Origin: Pseudomonas sp. GM80
Lineage (GTDB): Bacteria > Pseudomonadota > Gammaproteobacteria > Pseudomonadales > Pseudomonadaceae
Length of the DNA stretch: 44,814 nucleotides
Assembly (NCBI RefSeq): GCF_000282515.1
Contig: NZ_AKJD01000045.1
Location: 1 to 44,814 of the forward strand
Direction of reading: 5' to 3'
Below, piece by piece: positions 39,440-44,814 of this stretch (positions are counted from its first letter, which is position 1; the number at the start of each line of letters is the position of its first letter). The translations under genes were made by a program, and so were the position numbers. Under the pieces are notes generated by a model that was given only the letters and a program-made list of their open reading frames with translations, did not search any database and was not told where the DNA came from.

Positions 39440-40884
39440 AAATCTCCCCGATTGACGCCTGATTCACCCGGTTTCAGCAGCCAAAGCAATTCCTGGCGTC
39501 TGACCGCTTTTCGAAAAAATTCGTTTTCGCCGTACACCGACGGCTTGCGACCGGCCAGCAAACGCTGGATCGAGCGGCGCAAACGACGCTTGAACGGTGC
39601 TGGCGGCTGCAAGTCATGCATCATGCCCAGCGCCATGGCCTTGTCACGTTGCTGCTCAACCGTCAGTGGCAGGCACAACGGCTGCATGGGTACGGCGGCG
39701 TCGAAAGCCGGCGGCAGCGCGATGCCGTCACCGGCATTGCCCATCGGCCAGCGATCGTTGTCGTGCAGATGGTTGGCGTAACCGAGCAGTGTTGGCTGCC
39801 AGTCGAGGCTGCTGAGCACCTGCAACACGGCTTGTTGGCTGCAAATATGATCGGGGTGCGGATCAAGCGTCGGATGCGGCAGGACGATCACGTCCGGACG
39901 TGCGCGCAGCAGCACTTCGCGCAGGTCGGCCAGCAAATTGTTCCAGGTCGGCGCGCCATCGACATCGCTCGGCAAGCTGAACGGGTTCAACTGACGGAAC
40001 AGGCGGGTATCACTCAGATCGGCTTCGCGTGAAGCCATCGCCTGATTCGGCGCTGCCTGCATCGCTGCCAGTTGCAGACAGAAATAACCGAGTTGCACGC
40101 AATTTTCCGCCGGCACACCGGCCCAGCGCGGCACCGCGAGGCTGTCCCAAGCGCGCAATCGACCCTTGAGTCGCGCGGCTTCGACCTTGTTCAGGCCCAT
40201 CTGCTGATAGTGTTCGGCTTCGATTTCGCCGGCGGTCAGGGTGACAATCCAGGCTTCGTCGGCCTGACTGTACAAACCGTAGGCTGCCAGCTCGGCGTCG
40301 TCGGCGTGCGGGGCGATCACCATCACTCGCGAGCGGCGATAGTCCGCTTGTTCAAGCGCCCAAAGCACCGGCTCGCCGGAGACGCGACAGAAACGCCCGC
40401 GCAAGCGCAGCGCGCCTTGCGACAAGGCTTGCGCCTGACCGCTGAGGTTCAGATAGCGCAGACCGTTGACGCCGCGCTCGAAGGTTTGCGCGTCAGGATT
40501 CGTGCCGCCCACCAGCTCGATGCGCGGGTCGAAGAAGCGTCCCAGCCACGTGCTTTTGACCTGCACCGAGAGAATCAGGGTGGCGTCATCCACCAGCATC
40601 ACGCTTTCGTCCAGGCGCAATTGCTCGCCGTTCAGATGCACCTTTGGCTGCGGTGTATACGGTGGAAAGCTGTACTGGTAATCGTCTTTCGGCGAATAAA
40701 ACAGGTGATCGGCGAACCACGCTTCATGGGCGATCCAGCCGACCACCGCGAGCAGCAGCGGCAACCACCAGGCGACCAGCACACCGATGGCGATCAACAC
40801 GATCAGTGCGATCAGCAGGCCGATGCGTTTATTGCGCCGGTGGCGCTTGAGCAGTTGCTGTTTGCGGCTCATGGGCTGACTCAT
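39436..40884 (-). CDS. dnpA: PIG-L family de-N-acetylase (DnpA-like)
   Basis: A 482-residue protein with a basic N-terminus (KRHRRNKR), two close membrane helices (~21-50), a ~130-residue middle part, and a PIG-L de-N-acetylase domain. The zinc motif is APHADDAE (191-198) and the later HPDH supplies another ligand. It matches PAO1 PA5002 (DnpA), linked to fluoroquinolone persistence and placed in the LPS core operon. The likely substrate is an N-acetylated sugar of the core. ATG 40884 overlaps the mig-14 stop (ATGA), which decides the start over an upstream in-frame ATG. Confidence 0.9.
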   Translation of the reverse strand: MSQPMSRKQQLLKRHRRNKRIGLLIALIVLIAIGVLVAWWLPLLLAVVGWIAHEAWFADHLFYSPKDDYQYSFPPYTPQPKVHLNGEQLRLDESVMLVDDATLILSVQVKSTWLGRFFDPRIELVGGTNPDAQTFERGVNGLRYLNLSGQAQALSQGALRLRGRFCRVSGEPVLWALEQADYRRSRVMVIAPHADDAELAAYGLYSQADEAWIVTLTAGEIEAEHYQQMGLNKVEAARLKGRLRAWDSLAVPRWAGVPAENCVQLGYFCLQLAAMQAAPNQAMASREADLSDTRLFRQLNPFSLPSDVDGAPTWNNLLADLREVLLRARPDVIVLPHPTLDPHPDHICSQQAVLQVLSSLDWQPTLLGYANHLHDNDRWPMGNAGDGIALPPAFDAAVPMQPLCLPLTVEQQRDKAMALGMMHDLQPPAPFKRRLRRSIQRLLAGRKPSVYGENEFFRKAVRRQELLWLLKPGESGVNRGDL

Positions 40885-41777
40885 ACGGTGAACACCGGCA
40901 CAGGATTGCACCAGCGATCCTTGTATTCACGGTCGGCGCGACCGAAGGAAAAGCGCAACGGCTTGTTCAGCGCGCGCGCATGCTCCCAGGCGCTTTGCGT
41001 ATTGAGGAAGCTCAACACGCTGCCGGGGCTGAATTCACGGGTTTCGGGGTCGACGCCGCCATTGATGTACTCGACGCTGACCCACTCCGGCGCTTCAACG
41101 CGGTACACCAGTTGAATCGCGATCGGCGCCTCGTTGAGGAAGATCACCGAACCGATCAGCAGCTCACGCAGCAGCTCGATGACATCAGCCATACGCGCTG
41201 CGCCGGTAGCGGGGAAACCCCAGCGGCGCTGAAACAGATCGCAGTAGATCGCCGCCAGTTCAACGCTGGAGAAGTCGCTGACCGGACGCACCACGCCGCC
41301 CGCCTCTTCCAGCAGACGCAGTTCGCGGCGCTGGTTGTAGCGAAACTTCTTCGACAGTTCTTCGGGGGTACGGGCCATGGCCAGTTGTTCGGCCTGCAAC
41401 TTCATGCCGCTGAAGCGGGTTTCATTGAGGGCCGACAGGTAGCGCGCGCGATGGCGCAGCGGGGCTTGGGCATCGACGGCGGCCGGCAGGATCAGCTCGG
41501 CGTTGCCGAGGTCGAACAGACCTTTTTTGCCGTTGCGTTTGAGCACGTCCTTGGACAGGGCCAGATCGCGGCCCCAGGTCGGGATCGCCGCTTTGACTTC
41601 GCCCTGCTGTTCCCAGGCCAGATAGCGCACTGGAATGCCGGCGAGATCCGCCAGGCGCTCGACCACCAGCGGATGCGTCGCGACACTGCCGCCAAATTGC
41701 TGCCAGGCGCTGGCATAGGTGGAGGCGTCAACGGGCGACCAGCCACGTTCGCGCCAGCCTTGGAATCGGTTGAGCAT
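40881..41777 (-). CDS. mig-14: Mig-14 family protein
   Basis: A 298-residue protein of the Mig-14 family, which has an acetyltransferase-like (GNAT) fold. Recognisable parts are FRYNQRRELRLLEEAGG, YCDLFQRRWGFPATG and the end LRFSFGRADREYKDRWCNP. In Salmonella and P. aeruginosa (PA5003) it contributes to resistance to antimicrobial peptides; its reaction is not settled. It is coupled to wapH upstream (TGATG) and dnpA downstream (ATGA), so it is made with the LPS core enzymes. Confidence 0.92.
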   Translation of the reverse strand: MLNRFQGWRERGWSPVDASTYASAWQQFGGSVATHPLVVERLADLAGIPVRYLAWEQQGEVKAAIPTWGRDLALSKDVLKRNGKKGLFDLGNAELILPAAVDAQAPLRHRARYLSALNETRFSGMKLQAEQLAMARTPEELSKKFRYNQRRELRLLEEAGGVVRPVSDFSSVELAAIYCDLFQRRWGFPATGAARMADVIELLRELLIGSVIFLNEAPIAIQLVYRVEAPEWVSVEYINGGVDPETREFSPGSVLSFLNTQSAWEHARALNKPLRFSFGRADREYKDRWCNPVPVFTV

Positions 41778-42907
41778 CAGCCCCTCGGTGCCAGATCGAT
41801 AACTTGCGGCAGACGCCAGAAGGTGTCGCGCACCGCACGGTCGGAGAATTGCTCACGCAGACGTTCGAGCATCATCTCGGCGCACTGATGGCGCTGTTGA
41901 TCATCCATACCGGCCAAATGTTGCAAGCCTTGGGCTAGACGCTCGGCATCGCCCAGCGGGAACAGAATGCCCACGCCTTCGACCACTTCCTTCGCCCCGC
42001 CGCACGCCGTGGCCAACAGCGGTACACCGGCGGCCATGGCCTCCAGCAGCACCATGCCGAACGGTTCGTAATCGGAGCTCAGGGCGAACACATCAAAGGC
42101 ACGGAAGTAATTGCGCGCGTCCGGCACCTGCCCGAGGAACAGCACGCGATCGCCGATACCCAGCTCGCGCGCCAGCTCCTTGAGATCCTGTTCCAGGCGG
42201 CCCTTGCCGAGAATCACCAGTTGGCTGTTGTCGGGCAAACCCGGCAGCGCGGCGGCGAAACCGTGCAGCAATGTCGCCTGATCCTTGTCCGGGTGCAGCC
42301 GACCGACGTTGCCGACAATCCACGCATCCGCCGCCAGCCCCAAGGTCTCGCGGGCTTCGCGGGCAGACACCTGAGCAAATTGCAGCGCAGGCAGATCGAT
42401 ACGGTTGTACAGCGTCTGAATTCGCGCTTGCGGCCATTTCGGCAGGCAACGACGCATGTCGTCGCGCACCGCATCGGACACGCCAAGCAGGCTCAGGCGC
42501 TTGCGGAAAATGTGCGCAAAGAATTTGCGCGTACCGCGTTTGTAATCGTCAAACGCGTGGTGCACGCCAATCACCGGCAGCGACGTGCCGAGCAAGGCGA
42601 TGTAGATCGGCTTGAAGCGATGGGCGATGCAGAAACTGAAATTGCGTGAAGCGGCGATCTTGCGCAGATCGCCGATGGCGCCCAGCTTCAGGCCACGAAT
42701 GGCCTTGGAGCTGTACTCCATGAACAACACTTCATCAGAGGCACACGCTGCGGCCACCTCGCTATCGGCGGCCCCGGTCAGAAAGACCGTGGTCACCCGA
42801 TAACCGGTGCCCGCGAACAGGCTGGCGTACTGCCGTGCGCAGTCGAGGAACGGCCCGTCATAGCCGTGACAGAACTGCAGCACATGGCGTTCAGCCGAGC
42901 GAGTCAT
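41777..42907 (-). CDS. wapH: Family 4 glycosyltransferase (WapH-like)
   Basis: A 376-residue GT-B enzyme. Donor-site features are VGNVGRLHPDKDQATLLHGF, LVILGKGRLEQDLKELA and SSDYEPFGMVLLEAMAAGVPLLAT. It corresponds by order to PAO1 PA5004 (WapH), a putative glucosyltransferase of the LPS core. It shares an overall layout with the Ssg-like protein (CIAHRFKPIYIALLG versus VICNRFKPVNMMLTL), which suggests an old duplication. Its first 17 nt overlap the end of the carbamoyltransferase gene and its stop overlaps the mig-14 start. Confidence 0.88.
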   Translation of the reverse strand: MTRSAERHVLQFCHGYDGPFLDCARQYASLFAGTGYRVTTVFLTGAADSEVAAACASDEVLFMEYSSKAIRGLKLGAIGDLRKIAASRNFSFCIAHRFKPIYIALLGTSLPVIGVHHAFDDYKRGTRKFFAHIFRKRLSLLGVSDAVRDDMRRCLPKWPQARIQTLYNRIDLPALQFAQVSAREARETLGLAADAWIVGNVGRLHPDKDQATLLHGFAAALPGLPDNSQLVILGKGRLEQDLKELARELGIGDRVLFLGQVPDARNYFRAFDVFALSSDYEPFGMVLLEAMAAGVPLLATACGGAKEVVEGVGILFPLGDAERLAQGLQHLAGMDDQQRHQCAEMMLERLREQFSDRAVRDTFWRLPQVIDLAPRG

Positions 42908-44648
42908 AAGCGTTTGCGCCCTCTTTGACCACCAGAATGTCTTCCATGATCAGGTACTGCAGATCGGAGCCGAAGAACATGTTCAGCGCGTCGGTCGGCG
43001 AGCAGATCATCGGTTCGCCACGACGGTTGAGCGAGGTGTTCAGCGACACACCGTTGCCAGTGAGGACTTCGAGCGCTTTCATCATGTCGTAGTAGCGCGG
43101 GTTGTATTCGCGCTTGAGCACCTGGGCACGGGAGGTACCGTCTTCGTGGACGACTTCCGGCACGCGGGTTTTCCACTCATCCGCGACTTCGAAAGTGAAG
43201 GTCATGAACGGCGCCGGGTGATCGATCTTGATCATCTGTGGCGCAACGGTGTCGAGCATCGACGGGCAGAAAGGCCTCCAGCGCTCGCGGAACTTGATTT
43301 GATGGTTGATGCGGTCAGCCACGCCAGGAATGCTCGGGCAGCCGATGATCGAACGACCACCAAGTGCGCGCGGACCGAACTCCATGCGGCCCTGGAACCA
43401 GGCCACCGGGTTGCCATCGACCATGATCTTGGCGATCTGCTCAGGCATGTTGTCGAGCTTGCGCCAGGTCGGCTTGTTCTCGTGACGGGCACACGCGGCG
43501 ATCACGTCTTCGTTGCTGTACGACGGGCCGAGGTAGACGTGTTCCATCTTCTCGACCGGTACGCCACGGGCGTGCGACACGTAAGCGGCGGCGCCAACAG
43601 CGGTGCCGGCATCGCCGGACGCCGGCTGTACGAACAATTCTTTGACGTCATCGCGGGCGATGATTTTCTGGTTGAGCTTGACGTTCAACGCGCAGCCGCC
43701 GGCGAACGCGAGCTTGCCGGTTTCCTTGAGGATGTCGCCCAGGTAGTGGTCGATCATCTGCAGCGAGATCTTTTCGAACAGCGCTTGCATGCTCGCGGCG
43801 TAGTGGATGTACGGCTCGTCAGCGATGTCGCCTTCGCGTTTCGGGCCCAGCCATTCGATCAGCTTCGGCGAGAAGTAGAAGCCTTTGCCCTTCTCTTTGT
43901 AGCGACGCAGGCCGATCACGTTGGCGTAGTCGGTGTTGATCACCAGCTCGCCGTTCTCGAACGAGGCCAGACGCGAGAAGTCATATTTGCTGGCATCGCC
44001 GTACGGCGCCATGCCCATGACCTTGAACTCACCGTCGAGCATCTCGAAACCGAGGAACTCGGTGATCGCGCCGTACAGGCCGCCGAGGGAGTCCGGGTCG
44101 AAGAATTCCTTGATCTTGTGGATCTTGCCGTTTTCGCCGTAACCGAAGAAGGTCGTGGCGTACTCGCCCTTGCCGTCAATGCCGAGGATCGCGGTTTTCT
44201 CTTGGAAACCCGAACAGTGGTAGGCGCTGGAGGCGTGAGCCAAGTGGTGCTCGACCGGCTCGATCTTGATCTTTTTCGGATCAAAACCCAGTTGTTCGAG
44301 GCACCAGACGATCTTGTTGCGATAGCGCTTGTAGCGACGGTTGCCCATCAGAATCGCATCGAGGGCGCGATCCGGCGCATACCAGTAGCGTTTGGCGTAG
44401 TGCCAGCGGGCCTCACCGAACAGGCTGATCGGCGCGAACGGAATCGCTACAACGTCAACGTCGGACGGCTTGATGCCAGCCTGTTCGAGGCAGAACTTCG
44501 CCGATTCGTAGGGCATGCGGTTCTTTGCATGCTTATCGCGTACGAAACGCTCCTCTTCAGCCGCCGCCACCAGCTTGCCGTCGATGTACAACGCGGCTGA
44601 AGGGTCATGGCTAAGGGCGCCGGACAGGCCAAGAATCGTCAATGCCAC
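42891..44648 (-). CDS. wapO: LPS-core carbamoyltransferase (NodU/TobZ family)
   Basis: A 585-residue O-carbamoyltransferase with the YrdC-Kae1-like domain arrangement of NodU/CmcH/TobZ. Metal-binding His pair is in EPVEHHLAHASSAY; LGIDGKGEYATTFFGYG, FAGGCALNVKLNQ and FGPRALGGRSIIGCP are family hallmarks. In P. aeruginosa the homologue (PA5005) adds a carbamoyl group to heptose II of the inner core. The start is GTG 44648, with AGAGG about ten bases upstream. First gene of the six-gene core chain in this window. Confidence 0.92.
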   Translation of the reverse strand: MALTILGLSGALSHDPSAALYIDGKLVAAAEEERFVRDKHAKNRMPYESAKFCLEQAGIKPSDVDVVAIPFAPISLFGEARWHYAKRYWYAPDRALDAILMGNRRYKRYRNKIVWCLEQLGFDPKKIKIEPVEHHLAHASSAYHCSGFQEKTAILGIDGKGEYATTFFGYGENGKIHKIKEFFDPDSLGGLYGAITEFLGFEMLDGEFKVMGMAPYGDASKYDFSRLASFENGELVINTDYANVIGLRRYKEKGKGFYFSPKLIEWLGPKREGDIADEPYIHYAASMQALFEKISLQMIDHYLGDILKETGKLAFAGGCALNVKLNQKIIARDDVKELFVQPASGDAGTAVGAAAYVSHARGVPVEKMEHVYLGPSYSNEDVIAACARHENKPTWRKLDNMPEQIAKIMVDGNPVAWFQGRMEFGPRALGGRSIIGCPSIPGVADRINHQIKFRERWRPFCPSMLDTVAPQMIKIDHPAPFMTFTFEVADEWKTRVPEVVHEDGTSRAQVLKREYNPRYYDMMKALEVLTGNGVSLNTSLNRRGEPMICSPTDALNMFFGSDLQYLIMEDILVVKEGANAYDSLG

Positions 44649-44740
44649 AGGGGTCTAGCCTCTTTAGTCTGCATTCAGGCGCGATGCGCCTTGAAAATTG
44701 ATGTGCCCTCGCACCGGGCGAGAGACAGCTAAAGGGCGGG

Positions 44741-44746
44741 ATTATA
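44741..44746 (-). promoter_or_regulatory. Likely -10 box of the core-oligosaccharide operon
   Basis: A consensus TATAAT on the minus strand about 90 nt upstream of the wapO start. The -35 region at 17 nt spacing (GGTCAT) is weak. A promoter here would serve wapO through wapR. Confidence 0.45.
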
Positions 44747-44796
44747 GCGTAAACGTGGCGGGAATGACCCAGAGCTATTTGCCGAACAGCGGTGAG

Positions 44797-44814
44797 GATC
44801 AAAAGATCGCAGCC
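44797..44814. repeat. Truncated family A repeat at the window edge
   Basis: GATCAAAAGATCGCAGCC is the beginning of a family A arm in the orientation of the right arm elsewhere. It is cut by the end of the window, so whether it forms a pair cannot be seen. Confidence 0.7.

Overview
The window is core chromosome of a fluorescent-group Pseudomonas. Gene order follows, from memory of the P. aeruginosa PAO1 map, the PA4956 to PA5005 block: rhdA, psd, PA4958-like, serB, smp/ytjB, parC, parE, yqiA, cpdA, DUF1249, nudF, cytX, thiC, tolC, waaA, lysR, SMR pump, FAD oxidoreductase, aldo/keto reductase, hldE, msbA, waaL, wapR, ssg, dnpA, mig-14, wapH and a carbamoyltransferase. High GC, GTG/TTG starts and many short palindromic intergenic repeats fit P. 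fluorescens-type genomes rather than P. aeruginosa. There is no transposase, integrase, phage gene, tRNA, rRNA or CRISPR array.

Layout. (1) 1-6.5 kb: the end of a rhodanese gene and psd, a PilZ-like conserved protein, then divergent serB and a long Smp/YtjB membrane protein. The fimX gene that I recall downstream of PA4958 in PAO1 is absent; a perfect 32-bp-arm palindrome sits there. (2) 6.5-17 kb, minus strand: nudF, DUF1249, cpdA, yqiA, parE, two tandem secreted phytase-like/esterase-like genes, a membrane retropepsin, parC and a lone PqiC-type lipoprotein. (3) 17-21.7 kb: an RsiV-like lipoprotein (plus strand) running convergently into cytX, then thiC under a TPP riboswitch. This is a thiamine pyrimidine salvage/synthesis unit. 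(4) 21.7-29.1 kb: tolC, waaA, a LysR regulator divergent from an EmrE-like pump, and a three-gene plus-strand cluster (FAD oxidoreductase, aldo/keto reductase, Nudix-like protein). (5) 29.2-44.8 kb: lipopolysaccharide assembly. It holds hldE, an APS kinase plus sulfotransferase pair, msbA, a WaaL/kinase-like fusion coupled to an acyltransferase, and a six-gene minus-strand chain (carbamoyltransferase, wapH, mig-14, dnpA, ssg, wapR) in which every junction overlaps.

Most genes serve the envelope: phospholipid (psd), LPS inner core (waaA, hldE, wapH, carbamoyltransferase), outer core (ssg, wapR), O-antigen ligation (waaL), lipid A-core flipping (msbA) and export (tolC). The least ordinary content is the PAPS-forming kinase next to a PAPS-dependent sulfotransferase inside the LPS block, which suggests sulfation of a surface glycan. 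Also unusual are the ligase fused to a kinase-like domain lacking the usual catalytic Asp, a degenerate cyclase-like domain on the Smp homologue, a Nudix-like protein with a stretched box, and five families of inverted repeats, one nested inside another.
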